Positions 10,300 through 19,989 of a stretch of DNA of 64,000 bases are shown one piece after another. Under the pieces are notes generated by a model. It saw only the letters and a program-made list of their open reading frames with translations, made no database searches and had not been told where the DNA came from. The position numbers were made by a program, and so were the translations under genes. The first letter of the stretch is position 1. The number at the start of each line of letters is the position of its first letter. The stretch is from Hermatobates lingyangjiaoensis (taxonomy: Eukaryota; Arthropoda; Insecta; Hemiptera; Hermatobatidae), in contig JAPFBL010000168.1 of assembly GCA_026182355.1 (NCBI GenBank), positions 385,501 through 449,500 of the forward strand. The letters are read 5' to 3'.

Positions 10300-10990
10300 A
10301 TAGAAAAGTATACAAATATATTTCCTGCGACATAGATCATTAGACTTAACAAGAATTTTATTCAAGTGATAATATATTTCTTACAAAATTTAACTTTTCT
10401 TAAAGCGACATAAAACTCAACTTCAACTCTCTTTTTTCTTTATTCTTAGCTAAAATTACAACAGAGAAATGAGCAGGATAAAGGTGTATTGATAGTACTC
10501 ATAAACTATAAGCTATCGTTTGAACAGTAATGAAATGAATGGCTATTGCCAAGTTATATGGCACAATGAGGGTGGCCGTCTAAAGCCTTTGGTCAAATAA
10601 AAAAAAAGAAAAAACCTTTTAATATAAGTCTAGAGAACACGAGGCACTTCCACCCATACAAACTGAAATGATGCTTTTATAACCTCAACAGATTATATCA
10701 CACGATCCGTTTATCTAACGAATGCAATTTAATCCTCGTTACATATCTCCTATAAAAAAAAGCGTGATATTTTCAAATCTCATTTAGTTTTTTTTATTTT
10801 TTTCGCAATTTCATGATTGTTTATTAAACCACGAATGACCACTTATAAAATATTTATAAAAAATAATTATCCCTAATGCATATATTAACAGCAAAATAAG
10901 GTATTCTGACACATTGGAAAATCCTAGCCCCATTTCTGAATTTTCTACCGCTAATATATATAAATATTGATAAAAGTATCGATCGGGAAG
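10300..10990. other. no gene seen
   Basis: AT-rich, no recognisable repeat or coding region. Confidence 0.55.
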
Positions 10991-10994
10991 GAGA

Positions 10995-11062
10995 AACAAA
11001 ATAAAAGTTTATCAGGACTCGGTCAGTTCCGGTTCTGATAAACTTTTATTTTGCTAATATAT
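10995..11062. mobile_element. inverted pair of PLE family F ends
   Basis: CAAAATAAAAGTTTATCAGGA is mirrored by TCTGATAAACTTTTATTTTG with about 20 bp between. The inner sequence GACTCGGTCAGTTCC matches the family F fragment at 358-422 in reverse. Confidence 0.55.
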
Positions 11063-11109
11063 ATATATATATATAAATTTGTGTACGATGGCAGCAGGTC
11101 TTCCCTTAA

Positions 11110-11344
11110 CCATATGTTATTAAAATTAGCAGCAGCTTCTGCATTGAAGAATTTCTTGTTGAGACTTTATAGTTTTCATATCACTCTGCGGTGAGACTCT
11201 GGTAGCTACAGTCAACAAGAAATTGGTCAATGCAGAAGCTGCTGTTAATTTTAATAACAGTTACCAGAGTCTCACTGCAGAGTGATAAGAAAACTAGAGA
11301 CTGTCAACAAGAAACTGGTCAATGTAGAAGCTGCTGCTTATTTT

Positions 11345-11350
<6 letters not shown>
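11110..11350. repeat. inverted plus tandem repeat (GCAGAAGCTGCTG unit)
   Basis: TTAAAATTAGCAGCAGCTTC (minus copy) is followed by two plus copies of a block containing ACCAGAGTCTCACTG, TGTCAACAAGAAA and CAGAAGCTGCTG. The left half mirrors the right. The block probably belongs to a PLE 5' region, because a similar AATGCAGAAGCCGCTTTG lies in the coding-like fragment at 17.54 kb. Confidence 0.5.
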
Positions 11351-11385
<35 letters not shown>

Positions 11386-11392
<7 letters not shown>

Positions 11393-11520
11393 AACTGTGA
11401 CACATAAACAGAAACATAACAAAGACTCACTTTTCAATATTTCGACCGTAATGGCGGTCGTCCTCAGGAGAAGAAGTGAATTGACGGAGGGACTACAGTC
11501 AACTTCTCCTGACGAAGAAA
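11386..11520 (-). mobile_element. PLE family A terminus
   Basis: Near-identical reverse complement of positions 1-150, starting after a 40-bp TA tract at 11346-11387. The inner edge continues into the coding-like fragment that follows. Confidence 0.75.
11436..11467 (-). ncRNA. hammerhead-ribozyme-like motif (PLE family A)
   Basis: Minus strand CTGAGGA (11467-11461), extra C, stem II GACC/GGTC with 8-nt loop, GAAA (11443-11440), stem III ATAT. Confidence 0.7.
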
Positions 11521-11588
11521 CAGATACAAGCCAAATATGGGGCGTTATTTAACAATATATGTTTAAATGAACGACTGCTTCCAACTTT

Positions 11589-11648
<60 letters not shown>
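11521..11648 (+). mobile_element. PLE N-terminal coding fragment and TA tract
   Basis: Reads QIQAKYGALFNNICLNERLL then PTFTYIYIY, the last codons merging into about 55 bp of TA repeats (11594-11646). The phrase ACAAGCCAAATATGGGGCG recurs at 13714-13732. Confidence 0.5.
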
Positions 11649-11649
11649 T

Positions 11650-11995
11650 ATCAAAACTTGAAATGGTCCAACAGGACTATTAGTTCACACAGGAAAGAGA
11701 AAACACAAATAAAAGACACACACAAAAGACTCACAACGATATTTGACAGTCGTCGTCATCGGGTAGAAGTAGTCCCTTTGAGTAGCTGAAGCTAACAAAC
11801 GAAGGTTTTTGCGTTGACCAACGGAAGCCCTGTGACCATTCATACGTAAGTTGAGCTGCGTAGAGGCCATACCAACGTAGAATGCATCACACTGGGTGCA
11901 GTCCAAACGGTAAACGCAATTAACCGAGGTGCATGAGGTGTGGGGAGGACAAGGGTAGTTAATATTGCTATGGGGGGAAGTAAAAAATGGGGGTT
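11650..11995 (-). mobile_element. PLE family G, left arm of palindrome with internal deletion
   Basis: Minus-strand copy: terminal repeat (11650-11797) joined directly to the GIY-YIG region (11798-11995). The join skips the part that occupies about 12181-12630 in the right arm, so roughly 450 bp are deleted. It meets the right arm at about 11995-12003 over a loop of only a few bases. Confidence 0.75.
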
Positions 11996-12002
11996 TTTTA
12001 CT

Positions 12003-12353
12003 TCCCCCCATAGCAATATTAACTACCCTTGTCCTCCCCACACCTCATGCACCTCGGTTAATTGCGTTTACCGTTTGGACTGCACCCAGTGTGATGCATT
12101 CTACGTTGGTATGGCCTCTACGCAGCTCAACTTACGTATGAATGGTCACAGGGCTTCCGTTGGTCAACGCAAAAACCTTCCTATTGCTATCCACTCTAAT
12201 TCCCATGGACTGGATTTTAATCACTGCTTCCGGGTCCAAGTCCTTAATCATATCCCTGTTCAGTCTTCTCGGGTTACTTTAAGAGCTTCAGAGGAGGCAA
12301 TTATCTGTCTTCTCAAAGCTCGCTCTCCTCCTGGCCTTAACTTGTACCGTTAA
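12003..12353 (+). pseudogene. PLE GIY-YIG endonuclease C-terminal region
   Basis: After the palindrome centre the frame is open to the stop at 12351-12353. It contains VYRLDCTQCDAFYVG, LNLRMNGHRASVGQ, AIHSNSHGLDFNHCF and the tail SEEAIICLLKARSPPGLN. It is about 70% similar by eye to family B, so B and G are sister families. The RT part is missing; apparent codons before about 12003 belong to the opposite arm. Complete within the truncated domain, but not a full gene. Confidence 0.75.
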
Positions 12354-12745
12354 TTTAAGTATTTATTTATTTATTTATTTATTTATTTTTTTTTTTTTTT
12401 AAGAATTTATTTATTTATTATTTTTTAATTTTAATTTTTATTTTTTTATCTATTTTTATTTTTTTAATTTTTTAATTGTTTATTGCTTCATTTACTAGTC
12501 TTCTCCTTCTGTTATTTTTATTTGCTTTTATTTGTTCTTTTTAGTTATTATTCTCTCTGTAGTTAGTAGCTTACCTGGGGCGGCAGGCAGAGTGCGCGCG
12601 TGTTCGTTGCATTTGGCCTACCACTCAGTTAGCTTCAGCTACTCAAAGGGACTACTTCTACCCGATGACGACGACTGTCAAAATATCGTTGTGAGTCTTT
12701 TGTGTGTGTCTTTTATTTGTGTTTTCTCTTTCCTGTGTGAACTAT
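12003..12745 (+). mobile_element. PLE family G, right arm of palindrome
   Basis: A 5'-truncated copy with the GIY-YIG coding end, A/T-rich 3' UTR and a terminal repeat that ends in TA sequence at 12746. The core at 12662-12682 reads CCGATGA...CAAAA, so the hammerhead-like motif is damaged in this copy. Confidence 0.8.
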
Positions 12746-12779
12746 ATATATAGATATATATATATATAAGGAAGGAGAA

Positions 12780-13590
12780 GGTAGAAAAATAATGTTGGCC
12801 CATGTGAATAATGTAGTATAATAAGAAATAAATAAACAAAAACTGATATAAATATGTTAATGAAAAAACCATATATATAAAAATTAAAAAACTTTATTCA
12901 TTTAAGGTATTTATTTGAAATAAAAATGAAATAAATGTAATATTTGATATTAAAATAGTTACACACACAAAAGAGTTGACACAAAAGAGTTCACACACTT
13001 TCTAAAGAAAAATGAAAAATAAAAAAAGTTATAACAAAAATATAATTGAGACAATTCTATTATATTTAGCCAATATTGGGCGTATTGAGCAGTGAAATGT
13101 CCGCCCCCAAGAACTACGTTCAGTAGTGATCTCATCTTTATTTCTAGGTCGTATATCGTTCTCTGGATACGGTTGAATTAAACAATTTGAAATTATTAGA
13201 GTCCTTTTCTATTTTATAAACTAAAATTAATCTTTAGTTTATACAACCTAAAGATTTTCTTTCCATTTTTTTAGTTGTCATTTTTTAGTGGTTCAAGTCA
13301 TAAATATTCATATAAAAAGCATATTTATATAAATAAAAATGAATGTTTGTCTGTATCTACCTTATGCCTTCCTAAACCCTTCATCCGATTGCGATGAAAC
13401 TTTGGGGAATAACTGGAGGCAAGCCCGCGAAGCATTGTGAGATAATAAAACTGTTCCGACAGAAAAATCAGATTCTATACCTGAATTCATCTATTTTCAT
13501 TTATTTCTTTAATACTTTAACTTTGATAAAAATTATTTTCTATATAAGTAAAAATTCGATATTTTTATTTAAATGGAGCATACTAAATAA
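12780..13590. other. AT-rich; one arthropod-type repeat phrase
   Basis: No gene. At about 13085-13150 a phrase (GAAATGTCCGCCCCCAAGAAC) resembles the second SINE tail type. At 13345-13440 the phrase ATCCGATTGCGATGAAACTT followed by GGCAAGCCCGCGAAGC is typical of dispersed repeats in arthropods. Confidence 0.4.
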
Positions 13591-13594
13591 ATAA

Positions 13595-13735
13595 AAATAG
13601 AAACTGTAACACATAGAAAAAACATAACAAAGACTCACTTTTCAATAGTTATTGAAATATTGAATCAATTGATCGCCGTTATGGTGATCGTCCTTGTATC
13701 TAAAAAACAGATACAAGCCAAATATGGGGCGTGAA
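13595..13735 (-). mobile_element. decayed PLE family A terminus
   Basis: AAACTGTAACACATAG and GACTCACTTTTCAATA match the inverted family A end. The hammerhead region is rearranged (GATCGCCGTTATGGTGATCG keeps a stem-loop). It ends with the ACAAGCCAAATATGGGGCG phrase seen at 11.53 kb. Confidence 0.55.
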
Positions 13736-14194
13736 TAGAAAAATTCATTCAAAGTTTTGTAGTGCAATAAATTAATTTTCAGTACATTTCTAATCTATTT
13801 CTGAGCAGTTATGCCTTAAAAAAAAAAAAAAAAAAAAGTACATTGATTGTTCTGTCTCAAGCACGAAAGGAAAAGACAACACGAGCCTCAGAAACAAACA
13901 AGAAATGATATTGGAATCCAGTCGAGAACATAATGTTCAAACCCCTTCAACTGAAGCAAACGTGAAACGAGAATCCAGACTGCAAACCATTCGAGTGAGC
14001 ACTGATCGACCCTGACCACCCACCTGATTTGTATCTCAGTGCATTTAATTACGATGTTAATCTATCTATAGTTATTAGACAGTGTCTTTTAGATCAGCTG
14101 TTAGTTAATAATTAAATAGTAAATTAAGTTTAACTTAAGTTAACACGACCTTCATTGACAGTTAGGTCAGCTAGTTTAATAATAATAATAATAT

Positions 14195-14325
14195 TTTCTA
14201 TGTGCAAATCCTTAAGTAGATCCCAAATCCTTACTCTAACAACAGTATGAAAGTTTCAGAGGAGACACATATTTGCCTCCTTTAAGGTAGATTTGCCCCT
14301 GGTCTCAATCACAATTGTTAATTAT
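14195..14325 (+). pseudogene. remnant of PLE GIY-YIG C-terminal tail
   Basis: Conceptual reading MKVSEETHICLL then RFAPGLNHN parallels the tails SEEAYICLLDARSSPGLN (family B) and SEEAIICLLKARSPPGLN (family G). Only the tail is left and the frame is broken. Confidence 0.55.
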
Positions 14326-14329
14326 CACT

Positions 14330-15340
14330 TTTATTAAGCATATTATTCACATATTATTATTTTCTATTAATAATTATTTATCTTGTTTCTCCTCCCTGAC
14401 ACTCAGTTTCTTTAAACCTTTTATATTTTTTTTATATGATTCAAAGCTATATGTGCTCTACTTGAAAGACGTTCTTAATCTTTCGAGCATATCTCCTTAA
14501 CAGATTTACAGTTCCTTGTAACAGTAATCAATCAACATACCTCGTACGTTTTCTCCTCATACGATCGATTTCGGATCAAATCCATCTTCAATGCTTCCTG
14601 ATTAGATCTTGCATTTTTATCCTTATATTAACTGCATCTGTTGATTACAGCTCCCATTAGGAAACCAGTGAAGATGAGACCCATTCCAAAATATATCGCG
14701 AGAGGAGATTTACTTGAAATTATGATTGTTGACAACGATAATACCAATTTATCTAACTTTTGTAGTACGAACAAGCTTAATATAAACGCTGGATGGCATA
14801 TTCAAGTAATGATGTTCTTATAAATCATTGGACAGGCAATGAGAAGAGGTATGCTGGACAGATGGTGGCACTAACGGTAAAAATGAAGAGGGAAGCTCAC
14901 TCAGAGTGCCCACTCGGGGTCACGGGGTCATATTTAATGAGCCACTTATCATTCTAATTAAAATATAAAAGGATATGCGTATATAACAACTTTAAAAAAT
15001 GTTAGGTAATCTTGATTCTAATAGCAATAATAATAATAATGAATTCCCAAAATGAATGTTCATTATAAAATAAAAAAAAAGTTAAAAGACATCGTGATTA
15101 AAATAACTTAAGCATCAAAAATTTGGAGAACATCAAATATTTTTCTCTTACAATCAACACTTTCAATTCTAATTTCATAACAAATGTATTGAACTGATTT
15201 GTTATTTAAAAGTAAAACTGAGTTTAAGGAACTGCAAAATTAGGAACTTTGGGTTAAGTTCGTGTTAAATGTCCAGTTTTGACAGATAAGTGTTCTTATT
15301 TTAGAATAACTGCATGATAGAAATAAGTATTTATATCTAA
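14330..15340. other. no gene seen
   Basis: AT-rich with short (AAT)n runs near 14177 and 15025. Short open frames lack any recognisable domain. Confidence 0.5.
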
Positions 15341-15346
15341 AATAGG

Positions 15347-15668
15347 TTAGGTTAGGTTCCAGTGGCAGTCACACAAAGAAACACAGATAAGCTGAACATT
15401 AGCCCTTTGTGAAACCACACAATTAAAAGTGATTCTATATTGGGAGTCTTAAATTTTGCCTAACTCAAGTATATTTAGAGTAGGGATCGTTAACGAGTAC
15501 CTGACATTGTACAGGCTCGGGGCCGACGGCTTAATGTCGTCTCCGATAGACGGCGTGCTTAGATTTATTCACTTCCTTTGTGAACAAATCGAATGCCAGA
15601 GTGGGTATTGAACTCCGAACCCACTTGTCTAGAGGTGAGCACGTTGCCACTGAGCTAATCTGGCCCCT
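15347..15668 (-). mobile_element. tRNA-derived SINE, full length, minus strand
   Basis: The head (15668 down to about 15595) reads GGCCAGATTAGCTCAGTGG, containing a good A box (TAGCTCAGTGG), and a B-box-like GAGTTCAATACC. A conserved body follows, and the 3' tail is TTAGGTTAGGTT when read on the plus strand (15347-15358). Non-autonomous and Pol III-type by family rule. Confidence 0.8.
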
Positions 15669-15769
15669 TTAAATCTGAATCAAGTTTGGAAACAATTAAA
15701 TGTGGACGATATTTTAGATCGCAGTATCAATAATTGCAGTTTCCAGAATGAAATTGTTATAAGAGTACA

Positions 15770-15998
15770 GAAAATAACAGTCATCAGATATAGGACTCCC
15801 AATGTAGAATCTGTAAATCACCGATCAAACAAAAAACCGGTAAACGGCTGACGTTATCACCCGCTAGGGCATCGGTTTAAACAATTCAAAAATGTATGGC
15901 TTCCAATGTAGAAAGTTTTTTATGTGGTGTCACAAATTGTCAAAATTTGACTTATAGATGTACTCTCTTAGGACAGCCACTGTAACCTAACCTAGGTG
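15770..15998 (+). mobile_element. SINE fragments, two tail types
   Basis: GGACTCCCAATGTAGAATC is followed by TTATCACCCGCTAGGGCATC (second tail type). After a gap come GGACAGCCACTGTAACC and TAACCTAACC (TTAGG-type tail). Likely two partial SINEs side by side. Confidence 0.5.
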
Positions 15999-15999
15999 G

Positions 16000-17505
16000 A
16001 AGTGGCAATTTTTTTAATTTTAAAATTTTCTGATTGATAAACAATATTTTTAAATGCCTCAAACTTTCTATATAATTACTAAAACACTTTTCACCGTAGA
16101 ATTCTCTTAAAAAAAAAAAAAATAGGAAAATATGCAATATTATGACTCCTTAAAAATGTAAAAACTATATTGTGAACACTGCTGTAGATAATATTTTAAT
16201 TTTTCTTCTTAGCATTCAATAAATTCGTATTATTATAAAAACGCAGAAGTTAACATAATTATGCATTAAATGATAAACTAACCGTCTCACCTCGAATAAT
16301 AGCGTTGAGGGTCATTGGACTTTGTCTATCTGCAAATACAACTGAACTGAACCTCGAAATACAGCTTTTACACAAGAATCATACAATCGTGGAGCATTCG
16401 AGGTAAGACGATTAATGTTAGTATAAATAACATATGTTCATATTTTATTTATATTATTATATATTAACATACGTTAATAAACACCTATCATTATTGATAA
16501 CAGTCAATACCTGGTAAAATTAATAAGAAAAAATTATAAGAAAGAACATTAATTCCTTTATATGAAATTTTATCTTCTGAAAGAAAATTATATTTTGAAA
16601 AGGATTGTGGAAACAGTTTTAGAATGATATTGTTTTAATTCCTTACATTAAATTTTTAAATAGTACAAGTTTCTAAAAATGTATTTTCTATGTTTTTTTT
16701 GGTATTATGCTTTATCTAAAAACAATATTTATGCTGTATTCTCGGTAAATCTGGAATATATTATCAATTTTTTTAGCACATTTTTTCGCGATAACTAAAG
16801 CTTTACTGCATAAAGCTGAGTTCTCAATAAATAAATAGATATTGAATACCGAACTTATAAAAAAAACAATTGAATTCAAAAATATAAATAAACTAATCAA
16901 CAATTTTCATCTAAAGTCCTTATCAGAAAGAAGGTTTCATTTTTTTTACTGTTAAAGTCCGAAGGAAAGACATACTTTTGAACAGAAAGTTCCAAGACCA
17001 TTTCAAAATGAAATGATTCACATATGAACTGGAGAAAGAACACTTCTAATAACACAGCAGTCTTTTATTCTAAAAACATTTTATAAGCACCCGGCATTCG
17101 ACCAAATGTTAGTCATTCATCATCAGGGTTTTACATGGAACAGTAAAAAGAAAAATTAAAGAACAAATAAATTTAACTAGAATAAGTTTGTAGAATTTCA
17201 AATTTTATTTTTAGCTTTTTTTTCTGTTATTTTTTCACTTAGATTCATAGAATTTGAAAGTTATCAACTCTTGGTCAAAACTTACACATTACACACTGTT
17301 ATAAAAATACACGACTGATAAATAATAAAAACTGTTTTTTTAATTCTATTACAGATAAACACAAACACATATATGTACTAAATAATCTTAATAAACATGT
17401 GATGGAAATTAATAAAAGTAAAAGCCACAAAGAAAACCTAAAAACCACTGAAAATATCATTAGATTTAGATTAGTAAATGTATTTTAAATATTGAAATGA
17501 CAAAA
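16000..17505. other. AT-rich, no gene seen
   Basis: At 17090-17125 the minus strand holds CCTGATGATGAATGAC...GGTCGAAT, a decayed hammerhead-like PLE end. Nothing else is recognisable. Confidence 0.5.
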
Positions 17506-17509
17506 GTGT

Positions 17510-17680
17510 TTAAGAAAAAGGAGTGCTTACTTAAAAGGTTCGTAAATGCAGAAGCCGCTTTGCTTTTCGATAGCATTCTTATTAAAGGTTCACTGCCTAT
17601 TTATACAATTTATATATACTTTAAAAATAGTCCAGACAAACATATGCATACTGATATATGCATATATACATATATATGTG
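17510..17680 (+). mobile_element. PLE N-terminal coding fragment
   Basis: Reads AALLFDSILIKGSLPIYTIY then IYF, another example of the LLPxYTxIY signature before TA-rich sequence. Confidence 0.45.
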
Positions 17681-17689
17681 GATAATTTA

Positions 17690-18205
17690 CCACAATGAAA
17701 CTAATTTGGAAACAATGCTCTAAGGCCTTTCGTCAACAGATCGTCAGAGAGCTAAAAAAAAAAAAAACGTGAACTAAAAAATAACAAATGCTTGTTAACC
17801 TGGTTGATTGAAGTTTCTAGATTGCTGGTAACCCTGAATGTGTTTAACGATGAAGAAGTCTTTACCTACTTAATTATTTCGCTAATCAAAACTTCATCCA
17901 ATTTATAAAGTCCTAGGCTATTGTTCATTAATTTCTCATAAAAGTTCTTTATGAGTGCACTTTTCACAATATTTCATCTTCTTTCCGAAGACACAAATAT
18001 TAATTCATTTGCTTCATTCCAGTTAATCACAGGATTACTGTCTTTTATGTGCATGAACAAGGCACTCTTTTCGTCTTCTCTTCTGATCAAATATTTGTGT
18101 TGTTTTATCCCTGTAAGAAGACCTGTGCTCGTCTGTCCAATGTAAGACATTTCGCAGTCAGTACATGGTATCCTGTATAGACAACAGTCCTTTCTTGTAT
18201 AATAA
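17690..18205 (-). mobile_element. PLE family E, truncated copy with GIY-YIG remnant
   Basis: On the minus strand the coding remnant reads YRIPCTDCEMSYIGQTSTGL then KQHKYLIRREDEKSALF and HIKDSNPVINWNEANE, a GIY-YIG domain (SYIG) with the usual His-rich follow-up. It decays downstream towards the terminal repeat with the hammerhead-like motif at 17724-17747. The frame is broken by stops. Confidence 0.7.
17724..17747 (-). ncRNA. hammerhead-ribozyme-like motif (PLE family E)
   Basis: Minus strand CTGACGA (17747-17741), a short variable stem II region (TCTGTTGAC), GAAA (17731-17728), palindromic stem III AGGCCT, then T. Stem I is GCTCT with AGAGC. Confidence 0.6.
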
Positions 18206-18214
18206 CAGACTTGT

Positions 18215-18330
18215 CAATAATAAGCCAAGAAGAAGTATTTATTATTTTTTAGTTCACTTGCTCTCTGACATTGTGTTGACGAAAGGCCTTAGAGCATTGT
18301 TTCCAAATTAGTTTCATTGTGATAAATTAA
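18215..18330 (+). mobile_element. PLE family E terminus facing the previous copy
   Basis: Mirror of 17690-17790: AAAATTAGTTTCATTG-type end, CTGACATTGTGTTGAC and GAAAGGCCTTAGAGCA (hammerhead-like region 18265-18296). TGCTCT and AGAGCA flank it as a perfect stem I. The core A after CTGAC is replaced, so this copy is degraded. Confidence 0.65.
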
Positions 18331-18373
18331 TCCATATAATATATATATATATATACGATATACGATACGATAT

Positions 18374-18587
18374 ACACTACAAAGCATACAAACTGCTGTA
18401 ACCGACCAGCTGAAGGCCATTCCAGAATCCGAGTTCCAGCAATGCTACAATGATTGGAAGGACCGTCTCCAGCGCTGTGTGGCTTCCGAAGGGAACTATT
18501 TTGAAGGTGACAATATCACATTGTAATTATATTTGAATAAAAAATTTAAAAAAAATCAGTCTCACTACTTTATTTACACACCTCGTA
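18374..18587 (+). pseudogene. mariner transposase 3' end with right inverted terminal repeat
   Basis: Reads TLQSIQTAVTDQLKAIPESE, CYNDWKDRLQRCVASEGNYF and EGDNITL with a stop at 18524-18526. This is the typical C-terminus of mariner transposases. It is followed by a UTR and the inverted repeat ending CACACCTCGTA at 18587, the same terminal sequence as the mariner at 52.37 kb. All upstream parts, including the catalytic Asp triad, are missing. Confidence 0.75.
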
Positions 18588-18635
18588 TATTCAGGTAACT
18601 CACCACAAATGATTGAAGATAATCACTCTGAGGCC

Positions 18636-18655
18636 GTTCGATTACCCGTCGTCAG
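18636..18655 (-). ncRNA. degraded hammerhead-like motif (PLE family E)
   Basis: Minus strand CTGACGA (18655-18649), then CGGGTAATC and GAACGGCCTCAGAG. GAAA is changed to GAAC and stem III to CGGCCT. Confidence 0.45.
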
Positions 18656-18684
18656 AGAGTAAGTGAAAACAAATTGTGGGCAGG

Positions 18685-19020
18685 TTATGGATTTTGATTT
18701 AAAGTTGGATGAAGATTGGCATCATTGACGGTATTTTTCCCTATTACAGTTGAAATAGTCTCGATTTGTTTAACGATTCCTTCAATTAGAGATTCATCCA
18801 ATTTAATAAGGCCTGGACTAGTGTTGACTAAGCTCTTAGAAAAGCTTTTTACGAGTGCACTTTCAACAATGTTTCTTCTTCTTTCACATGGCATAAATAC
18901 AAACTCCTTTTCTTCTTCCCAGTTCATTAAGTGATTTTTGTCTTTAATGTGTAGGAACAAGGCACTTTTATGCTCTTGTATTCTAATAGAATACTGATGT
19001 TGCTTAATTCTTGTGTTTAA
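18685..19020 (-). pseudogene. PLE GIY-YIG C-terminal segment
   Basis: An open frame of about 110 codons beginning LNTRIKQHQYSIRIQEHKSA, then LFLHIKDKNHLMNWEEEKE, MPCERRRNIVESALVK, and a tail rich in Leu/Ile (LDESLIEGIVKQIETIS). It aligns by eye with the family E copy at 17.8-18.2 kb (KQHKYLIRREDEKSALF). The GIY-YIG strand itself is lost by 5' truncation. The frame is uninterrupted, so this is a younger copy than its neighbour. Confidence 0.65.
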
Positions 19021-19275
19021 TATTTTATTATATATATATTCAAACCACAATAAGAAATGGGAAAACAAGACTAAGATCTTTCAACCGTAACAAGCGGTCA
19101 TCGTCAGAGTCAAAAATCCAACTGAAACACTAGATGCAGAAAACATCCGTTGAGGGGTTGAGAAGAGTGGGAGGGAAGAGTGGTATTTTAAAATGGATTG
19201 ATCTTAGTCTTGTTTTCCCATTTCTCATTGTGGTTTGATCATTGATTGTTATTTCACGTGTTTATGTGAAATCTT
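19021..19275. mobile_element. PLE family D termini, inverted pair (right arm shortened)
   Basis: The left minus arm (19041-19125) holds a hammerhead-like motif (19079-19107, TCGTCAG to TTTC). The right plus arm (19197-19275) begins directly at TGATCTTAGTCTTG and lacks the ribozyme core. A spacer of about 70 bp includes GAAAACATCCGTTGAGGG. Confidence 0.65.
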
Positions 19276-19454
19276 TTTATATATATAATATATCATATTA
19301 TATAGTATTTTAAAATAGAAGAATTTTACTTTTAAACATTTTACTTGTCATATATTGAGCATATTTTTAATTATTTAAAAATAGCTATATGCAAAATGAA
19401 TCGAAACATTTAAAATATCATTATATACATGTATAGTAAAAAAATTAAACAGTC

Positions 19455-19560
19455 CACTGGAAGACGGATCTAATAAGGGAAAAAATAGGAAAACATTGGC
19501 ATAAGTCACTTCTATGTTTCGACACTGGTCGTCACAAGGAGTAGTCGGCTAGTCACAATA
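19455..19560 (-). mobile_element. decayed PLE terminus (family H)
   Basis: Minus strand reads CCTTGTGACGACCAGTGTCG then AAACATAGAAGTGACTT. The GAC/GTC stem and GAAA remain but CTGANGA has become TGTGACGA. The plus-strand flank AACAGTCCACTGGAAGACGG matches PLE UTR style (compare GGTCCAGCGG at 975). Confidence 0.45.
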
Positions 19561-19849
19561 CACAGGCCCAAACCATATGTCACTCTCTAAAATGTGATAA
19601 TCAACAATCAGCATCTAAATCTCTGTAAATAATTCAGAAATGTGGTTAACCAAGAATTGTTTCTCTTATCAGATGCTGTTTCCATTTCACAACTGTTTAA
19701 CATAGTTTATAGATTGTTTGTTTCACTTGTGTTTTGTTAATATTGTTTCATATATATATATAATTATAATCAAACGTTATCTCAACAACATATATTTTAC
19801 AGTATTATTTTCCTTTTTATTTCTGGGAGTTTTGGCAACTATTAAAAAA

Positions 19850-19930
19850 TTCAATAATTTGAAAGCGACGTTTCGTCAATATATTTAGACTTCATCAGGG
19901 CTTGGTATATAAATACCAATCCTCTATATT
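19850..19930 (-). mobile_element. PLE terminus (family I)
   Basis: Short terminal fragment recognised only by its hammerhead-like motif and flanking pairing; no coding part. Confidence 0.5.
19867..19898 (-). ncRNA. hammerhead-ribozyme-like motif (PLE family I)
   Basis: Minus strand CTGATGA (19898-19892), extra A, stem II GTC/GAC, GAAA (19874-19871), stem III ACGT, then C at the cleavage position. AAGCC and GCTTT flank it as stem I. Confidence 0.6.
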
Positions 19931-19989
19931 TTGAGGATTTCTAAAAATATAGACGAATCTTCTACCAAAGGAGTGTAAATTCTTTAATT

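Larger units (their letters stand above)
18630..19020 (-). mobile_element. PLE family E, second truncated copy
   Basis: Minus-strand GIY-YIG end plus terminal repeat. The junction at about 19020 with a family D terminus suggests that one element inserted into the other at a TA tract (19028-19040). Confidence 0.7.

Noticed and set aside
10131..10365. Open frames across a microsatellite
   Set aside because: CT/CA repeats translated; not genes.
15595..15668. tRNA gene on the minus strand
   Set aside because: A and B boxes are present but the anticodon arm does not pair well and the same head recurs at several SINE loci with identical downstream body.
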